Shown here one piece after another: positions 27,471 through 39,509 of a stretch of DNA of 64,000 nt. Made by a program: the position numbers and the translations under genes. Under the pieces are notes generated by a model that did no database searches, was not told the origin of the DNA, and saw nothing but the letters and a program-made list of their open reading frames with translations. Positions within the stretch are counted from its first letter, which is position 1. Every line of letters starts with the position of its first letter. The stretch spans positions 3,720,001 through 3,784,000 of the forward strand of contig NZ_BLZR01000001.1 of the NCBI RefSeq assembly GCF_014193895.1, written 5' to 3'. This DNA is from Clostridium fungisolvens. Its GTDB lineage: Bacteria > Bacillota > Clostridia > Clostridiales > Clostridiaceae.

Positions 27471-30314
27471 TTATTTTAAATTATCGTCTTTAACATCTTC
27501 CAAAGGAGGATTTAAAGTATAGTCGAACATAGGTTGATAACTTGGAAACTGTTGCTTTATCTGATCTCTGAAGTAAGTTTCATATATAGCTCTTGCCACT
27601 GGTGCTCCCATATTACCTTGATATCCATCATACATAACTACAGCAACCACTATTTGTGGATCATCAACAGGTGCAAAAGATACATACACAGAGTAGTCAC
27701 TTCTTCCGTAATCTTCTTCATTAGTATTGTATGTAGCAGTTCCAGTCTTACCAGCAGTCGGAATTGGGAATCCTACAAAGTGAGCTCTAGCAGTACCTTC
27801 ATCAGTACCATTGTTAACTATATACATTCCTTGCTTTATAGCATTTAGAGTTTCTGGTTTAATATTTATCTTACCTAAAACTTCTGGCTTATACTCTTTT
27901 ACTACCTTCCCACTATTGTCAGTTACCTGATCCACAAGATGAACCTTATATCTTGTGCCTCCATTTGCTATTGTTGAGATATAACTAGCAAGCTGAACCA
28001 AACTAAAGTTATTTATACCTTGTCCTATTGATGCATTTACAAGCTCTGCAGGTGTATTTACAGCACCATTCTTGTCGTATATGAATTGATCAATAGCATC
28101 TATAACTGCTCCATGAGAATATTTTCTACCAGTAGCATTATAGGCTTTTATTCTATCATCAAACACTTTTGAATTACTCTGTAAATCATCCAATAAATTT
28201 TTTAATTTAGTATTAAAATCATTAAAGCTTAATTTACCACCACTACTACCTTTAATAAAGTTTACAACTAAATCTTTTATTTGTTGTTTGGTTTCTTTTA
28301 ATTTATCATCATCATCGTCTTTCGCCTCGATATCTAAAGGAAGAAAATTATATGATCCGTAAGCTCCTTTTGATAAAGCATCAACCAATTCAAATCTTGA
28401 GTAATATAAAGTTTGGCTTTTGAAATATTCATAGTTATATGTTTGTCCAAAGTTTTCTCCTATTTCAATACCAGTGCTTCCTTTTTGATTACTCTTAGGA
28501 TCTGTTCCCATACCAAGTTGCCATGCGTATTTCGCTATACTATCTAGAGCTTTAGTATCTGAACCATTCTTCACATACATTCTATATCCCATTTCATAAT
28601 AGTAGAAGTTACAAGATACAGCTAACGCTCTCTTTAAGTCTACTATTCCATATTCATGCTCATCAGCAGGAGCCCAAGATCCAAAAACATCTGGATGTAT
28701 ATCAAAATATTTCTTACCATATAAGGTTTCATTAGGGGTAACTACTCCCTCTTCTAAAGCTGCCAATGATGTTAAAGGCTTAAAAGTTGATCCAGGAGGT
28801 ATTAATCCCATAGTTGCATAATTGTAAAATGGTTTAGGATATAGATCATATTTGTCTTGTCTATTACCATTTGCATCCTTTGGAAATAGTTCGTCCACAG
28901 TTTTGTTTAGGTTATACTTCGATATAATCATCTTTCCATAAGCTTCATAATCAGGAGCAAAAAATTGTTTAGATAAGTCTGGAGTAAGTTTTCCTGGTTC
29001 TGAGAATATATTAGCATCAAATCCTGGATTACTAACCATTGCTAAAACTCTTCCTGTTTTTGCTTCAATAGCGACAGCTGCACCTCTTGTAGTATTAAAG
29101 TTTTTTGATATCTTATACTGAGGGTCATTTACTTGAGTTTTAACATAGTCCATTCTTTCTTGAAGGGCTTTTTCTGCAGAATACTGAATATTCTTATCTA
29201 TACTTAAGTGAACATTCTCACCAGGACTTGGCTCAAGGTCAAATAGCTCCTCTGTTTTTCTACCTTGAGAATCGACCTTAATTGTAGTTCCTCCAGTATT
29301 TCCTTTCAGCACTGATTCAAATGCAGACTCTATTCCTGCTTTACCTATGACATCAGTAGATACGTCATAGCCTCTTTCTTCGTATCTATCCTTTTTGCTA
29401 CTATCTATTGAAGCAACATAGCCAATTACGCTAGAAGCTAAATTATATTGCCCATAAGGGTAGTATCTCATAGGTTCTAAAGCTACATCTACTCCTGGAA
29501 GACTAGTTAATTTTTGATAAAATATCGATGCTGTGTCTTTTTTTATGTTCGCAGCTATAGTAACAGGCTTAAAACCTGAAAAACTTTGCATCTTTATTGC
29601 ATCTTTAACCAACATATATCTTCTAAGGTCATTTATAGAAAATTTCTTTAAAAGCATTTCTGTTATTTCTTGTCCACTCAAACTTTTATATGTTTTTCTT
29701 TCATCAGTTGTAGGATTCAACATATCATACATTTGATAAAACTTAACCATATAATAAAAGGTATCTTTTGCGCTTATCTTTATCAGCTCTTCATCTATTT
29801 TGCTTTCATCATCATCAGTAAGCTCTTGCTTACCTTTAAACAGTTTGTTCTTTATATCATCATTCATACCTCTATCTCTCTTGAATCTGATCTCTAAAGC
29901 TCTTTTACTGTCATCAGATGAAACATTAAAATCAAAATACGGTTCACCTTTATCATTAATCTTAAGATTTAATGTATCTTGCTGAGAATCATTATTCTCA
30001 TCTAGAAGTTTAAATACTTGCTTCATAGTTGTATAAAAACTTTTAGATGAGTCATCAGTTTGAGTAAATGTCAAAGTATACACTTGCTTATTGGTAGCTA
30101 AAAGATTTCCTTGAGAATCATATATCTTTCCTCTAGGTGCCTTTTCTGTTACTAATCTTCTTGAACTAGTATTAGCTCGATCAGTATAGTCATCATACTT
30201 AAAAATTTGTAAATAGATTAGTCTTCCTACTATAGCTGAAAATATAATAAACATTATTACTATTACTACTGTATATCGATTCACTGTCTTCTTTTTCTTC
30301 TTAACGTTATTCAT
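27471..30314 (-). CDS. mrdA: Penicillin-binding protein 2 (elongation transpeptidase)
   Basis: Class B PBP that crosslinks lateral-wall peptidoglycan with RodA. 947 residues from the ATG at 30312-30314. N-terminal membrane helix (about 15-35), dimerisation domain, then transpeptidase: SxxK in PPGSTFKPLTS, SxN in AVSCNFYYYE, KTG in TAGKTGTATY. It is much longer than the 600-700 residues of many PBP2s: extra segments lie in the dimerisation region and, between SxN and KTG, about 100 residues rich in Asp/Lys (AKDDDDDKLKETKQ). Its position after mreBCD and before minC is typical of clostridia. Confidence 0.93.
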   Translation of the reverse strand: MNNVKKKKKTVNRYTVVIVIMFIIFSAIVGRLIYLQIFKYDDYTDRANTSSRRLVTEKAPRGKIYDSQGNLLATNKQVYTLTFTQTDDSSKSFYTTMKQVFKLLDENNDSQQDTLNLKINDKGEPYFDFNVSSDDSKRALEIRFKRDRGMNDDIKNKLFKGKQELTDDDESKIDEELIKISAKDTFYYMVKFYQMYDMLNPTTDERKTYKSLSGQEITEMLLKKFSINDLRRYMLVKDAIKMQSFSGFKPVTIAANIKKDTASIFYQKLTSLPGVDVALEPMRYYPYGQYNLASSVIGYVASIDSSKKDRYEERGYDVSTDVIGKAGIESAFESVLKGNTGGTTIKVDSQGRKTEELFDLEPSPGENVHLSIDKNIQYSAEKALQERMDYVKTQVNDPQYKISKNFNTTRGAAVAIEAKTGRVLAMVSNPGFDANIFSEPGKLTPDLSKQFFAPDYEAYGKMIISKYNLNKTVDELFPKDANGNRQDKYDLYPKPFYNYATMGLIPPGSTFKPLTSLAALEEGVVTPNETLYGKKYFDIHPDVFGSWAPADEHEYGIVDLKRALAVSCNFYYYEMGYRMYVKNGSDTKALDSIAKYAWQLGMGTDPKSNQKGSTGIEIGENFGQTYNYEYFKSQTLYYSRFELVDALSKGAYGSYNFLPLDIEAKDDDDDKLKETKQQIKDLVVNFIKGSSGGKLSFNDFNTKLKNLLDDLQSNSKVFDDRIKAYNATGRKYSHGAVIDAIDQFIYDKNGAVNTPAELVNASIGQGINNFSLVQLASYISTIANGGTRYKVHLVDQVTDNSGKVVKEYKPEVLGKINIKPETLNAIKQGMYIVNNGTDEGTARAHFVGFPIPTAGKTGTATYNTNEEDYGRSDYSVYVSFAPVDDPQIVVAVVMYDGYQGNMGAPVARAIYETYFRDQIKQQFPSYQPMFDYTLNPPLEDVKDDNLK

Positions 30315-30326
30315 TATTATCACCTA

Positions 30327-30827
30327 TTAATCTTTATTGAACTTCCACTGAACCTTCATATACTTCTTATTTGAAAATCTATATACTCTGTTATATATTA
30401 AAAAAACTATAACCATATTGTACACCGCTGAGATAAGTATAGGATATCCCAAAGACGTTTTAACCTTAGCTAAATACAATACAATCATAACAAATAACAA
30501 CTTAATTATCGATAGACAAAATGTTGATAAAACAGGAATAAACCTCCTGTTTTTAAATATATTCTCACCGATAATAGCTGCTAAAATGCACAATAGTAGA
30601 TTTGCTAAAGCATTGATTCCATAATACTTATAGAAAAAAACATCCTGTAACAGTCCACTAAAAGCTCCAATTATAGTTGCTTCCCATCTTCCGTTTATTA
30701 TTGAAAAGCAAATTACAAAACACAATAATAGACTTGGAGTTCCATTAAATATTGAAAAGAAAGGGACAATACTGTTATCAAGAATTAATAAAATCAGGCA
30801 TATAATTGCCAGCACAACTCTTTTCAC
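30327..30827 (-). CDS. mreD: Rod-shape determining membrane protein MreD
   Basis: 166 residues, almost entirely hydrophobic, with about five membrane helices and the family-like start MKRVVLAIICLILLILDNSI. The start is GTG (30825-30827) after AAGGGGGA. Sequence conservation in MreD is low; the assignment rests on topology and its place between mreC and mrdA. Confidence 0.88.
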   Translation of the reverse strand: MKRVVLAIICLILLILDNSIVPFFSIFNGTPSLLLCFVICFSIINGRWEATIIGAFSGLLQDVFFYKYYGINALANLLLCILAAIIGENIFKNRRFIPVLSTFCLSIIKLLFVMIVLYLAKVKTSLGYPILISAVYNMVIVFLIYNRVYRFSNKKYMKVQWKFNKD

Positions 30828-30840
30828 CTATTCGTCCCCC

Positions 30841-31695
30841 TTAGTCCTTATATTTTATCTCTTCTTTATTTCCATCTGGTGGTATTACTACATATAATTC
30901 TTCTAACTTATTAAAGTCCACAGAAGGCTTTATTATAGCACTTTTATTAACTTTAACTTTATCTTCTTCTACAGACACCACTGTTCCTATCTTTAGATCC
31001 TTTGGATACATGCCACCAAGTCCTGTAGTTGTTATTACATCTCCTTTGTTTATCTTCGAGTTTATAGGAAGTAAATCTAAAACCGCTAATGGTTCGTTAT
31101 CACTATTTTTGTATCCCCTAACTATCCCTGAAATATCAGATTGATCTACTTTTGCGTGAGCAGCAAAGTTTAAATTAGTAAGAGTTTGCACTTTTGACCA
31201 AGTTGAATTAGCTTCTACTACTTTTCCAACCAAGCCTTCTGGTGCAATAACAATCATATCCTTAGCAATTCCAGCATTAGTTCCCTTATCTATCATATAT
31301 CCATTAAGAGTACTTGAATCTGATTTTGCTGTTATATATACACCTACGTAATTATAGCTGGACTTTTGTTCTTTAAAATTTAGCATATTTCTTAGATTAC
31401 CAACTTCACTCTTTAAACTTCCGTACTCTATCAGTTCGTTTTCAAGTTCTGTATTCTTTTGCTTAAGCTCTTCATTTTCCTTTTTAACCTCAGAGAAGTT
31501 AACAAAGAAATCTAGTCCACCTTTAACCTTATCTGCTAGCGTATAAGCTGCTTTCTGTATTGGATTAAGTGCAGTGCCTGCTCCACTTATAATAGGATTG
31601 CTTGAATCTCTTTTAACACTGTAAATAATTATAGCTAAAAAGCTAACTGACAGTACTATAACAGTTACTGCCAGTTTATTTCTGAGAAGCTTCAT
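30841..31695 (-). CDS. mreC: Rod-shape determining protein MreC
   Basis: 284 residues: an N-terminal membrane helix (about 8-26), a coiled coil (about 65-105, KKENEELKQKNTELENELIE), and a beta-rich extracellular domain with GTNAGIAKDMIVIAPEGLVG. It links MreB to the periplasm-side synthases PBP2 and RodA. Starts 1 base after the mreB stop. Confidence 0.94.
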   Translation of the reverse strand: MKLLRNKLAVTVIVLSVSFLAIIIYSVKRDSSNPIISGAGTALNPIQKAAYTLADKVKGGLDFFVNFSEVKKENEELKQKNTELENELIEYGSLKSEVGNLRNMLNFKEQKSSYNYVGVYITAKSDSSTLNGYMIDKGTNAGIAKDMIVIAPEGLVGKVVEANSTWSKVQTLTNLNFAAHAKVDQSDISGIVRGYKNSDNEPLAVLDLLPINSKINKGDVITTTGLGGMYPKDLKIGTVVSVEEDKVKVNKSAIIKPSVDFNKLEELYVVIPPDGNKEEIKYKD

Positions 31696-31696
31696 T

Positions 31697-33422
<1,726 letters not shown>

Positions 33423-33554
33423 ATAATAAACTCCTTTATAGCTACATCAACTTAATATTAAAACTTATCTTCAAATTCTATACATAATATAGAAAAGTTA
33501 AAAATAGTTTTATAGCCAATAAGCTTTATCTTAATATCCTTCCCCATGCCCAAT

Positions 33555-34124
33555 TTATTTAACAATATCTCTCAAAATGTTTTTTAACTTGTTTAGAGGT
33601 AAGCCCACTACACTATAATAGCAGCCATCTATTTTCTCTACGAAAACACCTCCAAAACCTTGGATTCCGTAAGAACCTGCTTTATCCATTGGTTCACCGG
33701 TATTTATGTACTCATCTATTTCTTCTTTTGATATTACAGAAAATGTAACATCAGTACATACGTAATCTGATATTAACTTATTATTTTCAGTATTGATTAC
33801 TGTGATTCCTGAATATACTTGGTGAGTTTTGCCACTAAGAGATTGTAACATCTTAAAGGCATCCCCCTTATCTTTAGGTTTCCCCAAAACCTTGTCTTCT
33901 AAACTTACAACTGTATCAGCTGCAATTATTATACTAGGTTTTTTTATGTCATTTCTTATATACTCTGCTTTACCAAGGGATAATTCTTTAACATACTTAC
34001 CTACATCCCCTGTAAATACAATGGAATCTTCATCAAAAGAAGATGGTATAACCTCGTACTCTTTAATCAATCTGTTGAGAAGTTCTTTTCTCCTATCAGA
34101 AGCCGAAGCTAATATAAAATTCAA
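33555..34124 (-). CDS. maf: Maf nucleoside triphosphate pyrophosphatase
   Basis: 189 residues, with the Maf start FILASASDRRKELL (SxSxRR), the catalytic Asp in AADTVV, and KVLGKPKDKGDAF. Homologues hydrolyse dTTP/UTP or modified nucleotides and influence septum formation. The start is TTG (34122-34124) after AGGATG. The maf-radC-mre order supports the call. Confidence 0.93.
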   Translation of the reverse strand: MNFILASASDRRKELLNRLIKEYEVIPSSFDEDSIVFTGDVGKYVKELSLGKAEYIRNDIKKPSIIIAADTVVSLEDKVLGKPKDKGDAFKMLQSLSGKTHQVYSGITVINTENNKLISDYVCTDVTFSVISKEEIDEYINTGEPMDKAGSYGIQGFGGVFVEKIDGCYYSVVGLPLNKLKNILRDIVK

Positions 34125-34135
34125 ATTATCACATC

Positions 34136-34396
34136 CTAATACCTTTTATATAGTATTATTGCCAATATAACTCCAATAATTGATAGAATATTTATTTTTA
34201 TACTCATACCGATTGTTAAAAGAAATACTTTCAAATCTAGTGCAACTGGCGTAGGCGTACCAATAGAATATGAAGTCTTTAAAAACTTTAGCGAACTAAA
34301 TTTATCACCTAAAATTTCTCCAGCTAGACTTCCTAATAATAAGCCTAAAAAGATAAAAAATATAAGTATACCAACGTTTTTAGAACCTGACTTCAT
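34136..34396 (-). CDS. DUF4321-like small membrane protein
   Basis: 86 residues from the ATG at 34394-34396 after GAGGTGGGG; an earlier in-frame ATG has no ribosome binding site. Two hydrophobic segments (about 7-27 and 64-86), with GLLLGSLAGEILG and a polar stretch between. It matches the small DUF4321 proteins often found upstream of maf in clostridia. Function unknown. Confidence 0.75.
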   Translation of the reverse strand: MKSGSKNVGILIFFIFLGLLLGSLAGEILGDKFSSLKFLKTSYSIGTPTPVALDLKVFLLTIGMSIKINILSIIGVILAIILYKRY

Positions 34397-34813
34397 TGCT
34401 ATCCCCACCTCATTTTTACATCTTTTATAGTTTATCATTTAATAAATGTTATAACAAGGGTATTTGTTTTTTTTTAAAGTTTTTTTATAATATTGGTAAA
34501 TTAAGTGAAAAACCCCTACACTCATGGTTTATTATCTTATACTTTCTCCGTAATATGGTTAAGAAAATATTAAAATTCTTGTATGTAATCGACTTCTCTA
34601 CGATATTATTTTAAACATTCTATTAACAACTTTTCTTAATTGAAAAATTTTATATTAAATATTAGATTAAACCTAAATTAAGTTCAATATATTCCCAAAC
34701 AAAGCATAAAAATATACCACCCCATTTGGAAAGCACATGTTAACCTTAGCAATATCTTACTAACTTTTCAAATGTGCATTTCATAATGAAGTGGTTCATC
34801 TATAATATTTTTT
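34397..34813. other. Intergenic region upstream of the DUF4321-maf-radC-mre transcript
   Basis: 417 bp of AT-rich DNA. It carries a diverged family C palindrome at 34714-34798: inner arms GAAAGCACAT (34729-34738) and ATGTGCATTTC (34772-34782), outer ends ACCAC and GAAGTGGTTCATC. The palindrome lies just past the SPOR gene stop on the minus strand, and the region presumably holds the promoter of the maf-mre genes, which I cannot place. Confidence 0.5.
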
Positions 34814-35509
34814 CTATTTTACTTTAAAATTACTAAGTGCTGTAAATATTGTTCCATAGGAACTTTCAATATTATCTTTACTCATTTCAGCTGGTAAGTC
34901 GTTTATACTTTTTTTCAAAGTTTGAAATATGCTAAAATATTCACTTTTACTATCCTCCTGAAGACCGTTTGTCCATTTTTTAAATTCATCAGTCTTAACG
35001 CTCTTAGTATCCTTACCTTCTAGGGTATGGATCACTTGAAGATATCCACTTACCATTTCTGCTAATTCTTTTGAGCACAAATCCTTATTACTTATCTCAA
35101 AATTCACTTTTAGGTTAGTTACACCTGCTGCTGTAAGATCTTTAGAAAGCTTATCAGCTTCATCAGTCTTTCCAATCAAAACTCCTACTCTAAACCTATC
35201 ATTATCTTTTACAGTAAATGAATTATACTTATCTTTTAGTTTATTCTTATTATCATCTGCATTTTCTTTTTTCGAATAATATCCACATTGAACCAATGAA
35301 AAAACTGTAGTATCTCCTTTGTTTGCATTTCCCACCTGTTCAGTGCTGTTGGTCTTAGGGTTATTAGCAGCATCAGGGGTTTTATTAAATATTATTTTCG
35401 CTAGGGCAGTTCCTAACGTTAATGCTACAACCACCACTATTACTAGAAAAACCATCACTTTTCCACCATTCGTCTGTCTCTTATTTAGATCGTATCTTGT
35501 GTATTTCAT
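34814..35509 (-). CDS. SPOR-domain membrane protein
   Basis: 231 residues from the ATG at 35507-35509 after GAGGTGA. A cytoplasmic start with basic residues, one membrane helix (about 18-40), a polar linker with NPKTNSTEQVGN, and a SPOR-like fold (about 68-130, FSLVQCGYYSKKENADDNKNK, VGVLIGKTDEADKL). SPOR domains bind denuded peptidoglycan at septa. The helical C-terminal 90 residues are not recognised. It stands alone downstream of an ABC exporter terminator. Confidence 0.8.
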   Translation of the reverse strand: MKYTRYDLNKRQTNGGKVMVFLVIVVVVALTLGTALAKIIFNKTPDAANNPKTNSTEQVGNANKGDTTVFSLVQCGYYSKKENADDNKNKLKDKYNSFTVKDNDRFRVGVLIGKTDEADKLSKDLTAAGVTNLKVNFEISNKDLCSKELAEMVSGYLQVIHTLEGKDTKSVKTDEFKKWTNGLQEDSKSEYFSIFQTLKKSINDLPAEMSKDNIESSYGTIFTALSNFKVK

Positions 35510-35718
35510 TTCCTTCACCTCGCTATTTTTTATTCCAAAGAATAATTGTACTTATAGATATTTGTATTTATAAATTTCTCAAGTTATGACTATGTTTTTT
35601 ATTTTACTGTTTTTAGTCTTAAGGTAATTTGCTTTGCACATGCATAGATTGTACATTATATGAAATTATCAAATTTAGTTATTTAAAGATTTTTCTTTAT
35701 TTTACTTTTCTAAAGAAA

Positions 35719-35753
35719 AAACTGAAAATTAGATAAAACCTAACCTTCAGTTT
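35719..35753 (-). terminator. Terminator of the ABC exporter operon
   Basis: On the minus strand AAACTGAAGGTTAG pairs with CTAATTTTCAGTTT, using two G-U pairs, and TTTCTTT follows. It is 18 bp after the last exporter stop. Confidence 0.75.
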
Positions 35754-35770
35754 AAAAAACTTATATTTTT

Positions 35771-37552
35771 CTATACAGCATTTAATATATCAAATTGAGA
35801 ATTATATAATTTAAAGTAAGCTCCCTTACGGTTAATTAATTCATCATGAGTCCCTTGTTCCAGTATCACACCTTTATCTATATACATTATCTGAGAAGAA
35901 TTTTTTATTGTAGATAATCTATGCGCAATGATAAAAGAAGTTCTACCTTTTAGTAGATTATCCAATCCTTCCTGAAGCAAGATTTCTGTCTTAGTATCTA
36001 TACTCGAGGTTGCCTCATCTAGTATTAATACCTTTGGATCTGCCAAAAGAGCCCTTGCAAAAGAAATAAGTTGTCTTTGTCCAACAGATAATCTTGTTCC
36101 TCTTTCATTAACTTCTGTTTCATACCCATCCTTTAGCTGCCATATAAAATCATGGGCTCTCACAATTTTAGCTGCTTCTATAACCTCTTGATCTGTTGCA
36201 TCAAGCTTACCATATCTTATATTCTCCATTATCGTTCCAGAAAATATAAAAGAATCTTGAAGCATAACTCCCATTTGTTTTCTTAAAGAGTTAAGGGTTA
36301 CAGTGCTTATATCTGTTTCATCTATTAATACAGTTCCGTTTTCTATATTATAAAATCTACTTAACAAATTAACTATTGTAGTCTTTCCTGCTCCTGTAGG
36401 ACCAACCAGAGCAACTGTCTCCCCAGCTTTTACCTTAAAGTTTATGTCCTTCAGTATAGGCTTGTTATCTTCGTATTCAAATGTAATATTTCTGAACTGT
36501 ACATCACCTTTTATTGTTTTCATTTCTTTAGCGCCTGGCAAATCGGTAACTACAGGCTTTTCATCCATAGCTTCAAATATCCTTTCAAGATATGCCATTG
36601 CTGTTATTATAGAGTTATAAAAATTACCTATGTTTAAAATCGGATTCCAAAATCTCCATACATATCCAACGAAAGCAACTAGTACACCTACCGATACCTC
36701 CGCTGACAGATAATATATACCTGCTATATATATTAATGAAACAGTTAACGTAGAAATTATTTCTACTGATGGCCAAAGTAAAAATTGTATACTTACAGCC
36801 TTCAACCATGAAGTTCTATAATTATCACATACTTCTCTAAATATTCTTAAGTTTTCTTCTTCTCTGGCAAAAGATTGTGTAACCTTTATACCGTTTATGC
36901 TTTCGTGTATATAAGCATTCATATTTGACTGCTTACTGCTTAATATCTGATAGGCTTTTCTTTGGACTTTTTTAAGAATCATAACCACAAGTAAAAGCAC
37001 TGGTATTCCTACTATACTAATTAAAGTAAGCTTTACATCTATGGCAAGCATAAATCCAATTGCCATAAATAAGCTAAGTGTATCTGTAATAAGATTTATC
37101 AATCCATTTGACAGTAAGTCACTTAAGGAATTAATATAATTAACCACTCTTACTAAGATCTTTCCATGTGGTCTGTTGTCATAATAACTAAAAGGAAGTC
37201 TTTGAAGATTAGTGAACAAATCCAATCTCATTTTTCTAAGTACATTTTGGCCAATCATAGACATTGATCTTATTCTATACTTCATACATACACCTGTTAT
37301 CACCAAGGTTAACAGAAATATTACCGCTAATATCCCAAGTCCTCTTATATCTTTGTTAGGTATCTTATCATCCATTGCTACCTTAACTAGATATGGTCCT
37401 AGCAAACTCGCCATATTCGCTAAGAACATGAGTGAAACAGTTATAGTTATGTCTTTCTTATAAGGTTTTATATATGATAAAAGTCTTTTTAGATGTTCTA
37501 AACTAAAGCTGGTCTCAAGCTCTTCATCTACATCAAATTTATTTCTAGCCAT
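35771..37552 (-). CDS. ABC exporter half-transporter, subunit with consensus ATP site
   Basis: 593 residues: six membrane helices (about 30-325) and a C-terminal nucleotide-binding domain (about 355-590) with Walker A GPTGAGKTT, signature LSVGQRQL and Walker B VLILDEATSSID with the catalytic Glu. The ATG overlaps the TAA of the preceding exporter gene by one base, so the two are translated together. They form the LmrCD/BmrCD-type heterodimer of multidrug or peptide exporters. The substrate is not predictable. A divergent AraC regulator gene lies beyond the partner. Confidence 0.9.
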   Translation of the reverse strand: MARNKFDVDEELETSFSLEHLKRLLSYIKPYKKDITITVSLMFLANMASLLGPYLVKVAMDDKIPNKDIRGLGILAVIFLLTLVITGVCMKYRIRSMSMIGQNVLRKMRLDLFTNLQRLPFSYYDNRPHGKILVRVVNYINSLSDLLSNGLINLITDTLSLFMAIGFMLAIDVKLTLISIVGIPVLLLVVMILKKVQRKAYQILSSKQSNMNAYIHESINGIKVTQSFAREEENLRIFREVCDNYRTSWLKAVSIQFLLWPSVEIISTLTVSLIYIAGIYYLSAEVSVGVLVAFVGYVWRFWNPILNIGNFYNSIITAMAYLERIFEAMDEKPVVTDLPGAKEMKTIKGDVQFRNITFEYEDNKPILKDINFKVKAGETVALVGPTGAGKTTIVNLLSRFYNIENGTVLIDETDISTVTLNSLRKQMGVMLQDSFIFSGTIMENIRYGKLDATDQEVIEAAKIVRAHDFIWQLKDGYETEVNERGTRLSVGQRQLISFARALLADPKVLILDEATSSIDTKTEILLQEGLDNLLKGRTSFIIAHRLSTIKNSSQIMYIDKGVILEQGTHDELINRKGAYFKLYNSQFDILNAV

Positions 37553-39294
37553 TACACCGCCCCCCTTATTACATCAAAATCTCCAAATTGATTTGCATAA
37601 ACACTATAATAGTATCCTCTCTTCTTTAGTAGTTCCTCATGAGTTCCCCTTTCAATAACCTTACCATCATCTAAAACAAGGATAATGTCTGCATTTTTTA
37701 CTGATGAAATCCTGTGAGCAATAATAAAGTTAGTTCTATTCTTATAGATGGATCTCAGTTCCTTGTGTATCTTTAATTCCGTCTCCATATCTACACTTGA
37801 AGTAGTATCATCTAGTATTAATATTGAAGGATTTTTGAGTAACGCTCTTGCCAGAGCTATCCTCTGTTTTTGTCCTCCAGAAAGCCCAACACCTCTTTCC
37901 CCAATTATCGTGTCGTAGCCTTCTGGCATGTTTACTATAAACTCATGGGCACCAGCAACATTTGCAACTCTTTGAACCTGCTCAAAAGTAGCTTCAGGTC
38001 TTCCATAAGCTATATTTCCCTCTATAGTGTCAGAAAAAAGAAATATATCTTGCATTGCAACTGCAATCCTATCTCGAAGCTTAATAATATCAAGTTTCCT
38101 AATATCTACTCCGTCAATTTCTATTTTTCCTTTCGTAACATCATAGAATCTGCAGATTAAATTAACTAGAGTTGATTTGCCGGCTCCTGTAGGTCCAAGT
38201 ATACCAATTGTTTGTCCTGATTTTATCTCAAAAGATATATCATTAAGTATTTCTTCATTTTCATAACTGAAGCTTACATTTTCAAACTTTATGTCTCCTC
38301 TTATTCCCTCAACAATTTGTTTTTCATTCTGACTTTTGATCTTTACTTCTGCATTTAATAAATCTCTTATCTTATAGGTTGAAGCTACATATCTTTCAAA
38401 ATCATTTATAAGCCATCCGGCCATACGCATAGGATTGTTCAGCGCCCATATAAAGCCATTAAACACAACCAAATCCCCCATAGTCATAGTGCCATGTGCA
38501 ACCATAATTCCACCTACTAACATCATTATCACAGATAGTACACCAGCAAGTGAATCTAGCACAGGAAGATACTTCTCCCAAACCTTCGCAGACTTTAGAT
38601 TTTTAACTTTATAATCATCATTAGCTCTATTAAATTTTTCAATCTCATATCGCTCTTTGGCAAAAGCCTTTACCACTCTATTTCCACTTATATTTTCTTG
38701 AACTACCGAATTGAGCTTTGAAAAACTTTCTCTTATAGCGTAAAAAGTAGGTCCAACTTCCTTTGTCATCCTTGTTGCTAAGAACCCTATAATCGGAGTT
38801 ATAAGTATTAGTGCTACTGTTAGTTTTACATTTACAGTAAACATCATTACAACGGCAAATATAAATAAAGTCAGGTTTTCAAATACGTTGTATACAACCC
38901 AAGCTACAAAATGTCTTATAGCATCTGTATCACCAGTCATACGCGCCATTAAATCACCAGTTCTAGTATTGTTATAATATTCAAAATCCATCTTTAGGAG
39001 TTTTTGATATAAATCTTCTCTTATTTTGAATATCACGTCTTGAGAAACGAACTCAAAAATCATTTGGAATATATATCTATCAATTACCTTTATTACGGAA
39101 ACTCCAATCATCATTAACAGTATTGATATCAGAATCTTTTTGTCACCGCCACCAATTACTTGATCTACAATCTTACCTGAAAGAAATGGATTTATCATGT
39201 TAAGTGCTGATGCAATTAAGACCATAAATAGTGCTATAAAATACTTCAACTTGTACCTTTTCAAATAACCCCATATCCATTTTAGACTACCCAT
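37552..39294 (-). CDS. ABC exporter half-transporter, subunit with degenerate Walker B
   Basis: 580 residues, same layout: membrane domain (about 15-305) and nucleotide-binding domain with Walker A GPTGAGKST and signature LSGGQKQRIALARALL. Walker B reads LILDDTTSSVD, so the catalytic Glu is Asp. That is the hallmark of heterodimeric exporters with one degenerate site; the partner has the consensus Glu but a less canonical signature (LSVGQ). Thus one composite site should be weak and one active. RBS AAGGGGAG. Confidence 0.9.
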   Translation of the reverse strand: MGSLKWIWGYLKRYKLKYFIALFMVLIASALNMINPFLSGKIVDQVIGGGDKKILISILLMMIGVSVIKVIDRYIFQMIFEFVSQDVIFKIREDLYQKLLKMDFEYYNNTRTGDLMARMTGDTDAIRHFVAWVVYNVFENLTLFIFAVVMMFTVNVKLTVALILITPIIGFLATRMTKEVGPTFYAIRESFSKLNSVVQENISGNRVVKAFAKERYEIEKFNRANDDYKVKNLKSAKVWEKYLPVLDSLAGVLSVIMMLVGGIMVAHGTMTMGDLVVFNGFIWALNNPMRMAGWLINDFERYVASTYKIRDLLNAEVKIKSQNEKQIVEGIRGDIKFENVSFSYENEEILNDISFEIKSGQTIGILGPTGAGKSTLVNLICRFYDVTKGKIEIDGVDIRKLDIIKLRDRIAVAMQDIFLFSDTIEGNIAYGRPEATFEQVQRVANVAGAHEFIVNMPEGYDTIIGERGVGLSGGQKQRIALARALLKNPSILILDDTTSSVDMETELKIHKELRSIYKNRTNFIIAHRISSVKNADIILVLDDGKVIERGTHEELLKKRGYYYSVYANQFGDFDVIRGAV

Positions 39295-39474
39295 TTTTTC
39301 TCCCCTTTCGAAATTGATGTACCATTTATATTAGATTCAATAAGTGTATTTTGTTCTCAAAGATTCTAGTTAAGCTTTGAAAATTATATAAATTCAGCTA
39401 GTACACCCTCTCTTTTATTACAGATAAATTATTGCTTAAATAATAAAAAATATAAATGTAATTTCTTAAACTAT

Positions 39475-39509
39475 TGATGTATATTCTTATACTGATGTAT
39501 ATTTATAAT
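39475..39509 (+). promoter_or_regulatory. Direct repeats overlapping a -10 box upstream of the AraC-family gene
   Basis: TGATGTATATT occurs at 39475-39485 and again at 39493-39503, an 18-bp offset, and is followed at once by TATAAT (39504-39509). No good -35 is present. Direct half-sites next to a -35-less promoter are the usual binding layout for AraC-family activators, so this may be an autoregulatory site or one controlling the divergent exporter. Confidence 0.45.

Noticed and set aside
34729..34798. A standard terminator downstream of the SPOR-domain gene
   Set aside because: The hairpin has a long loop and no T-run; it fits better as a diverged family C palindrome.
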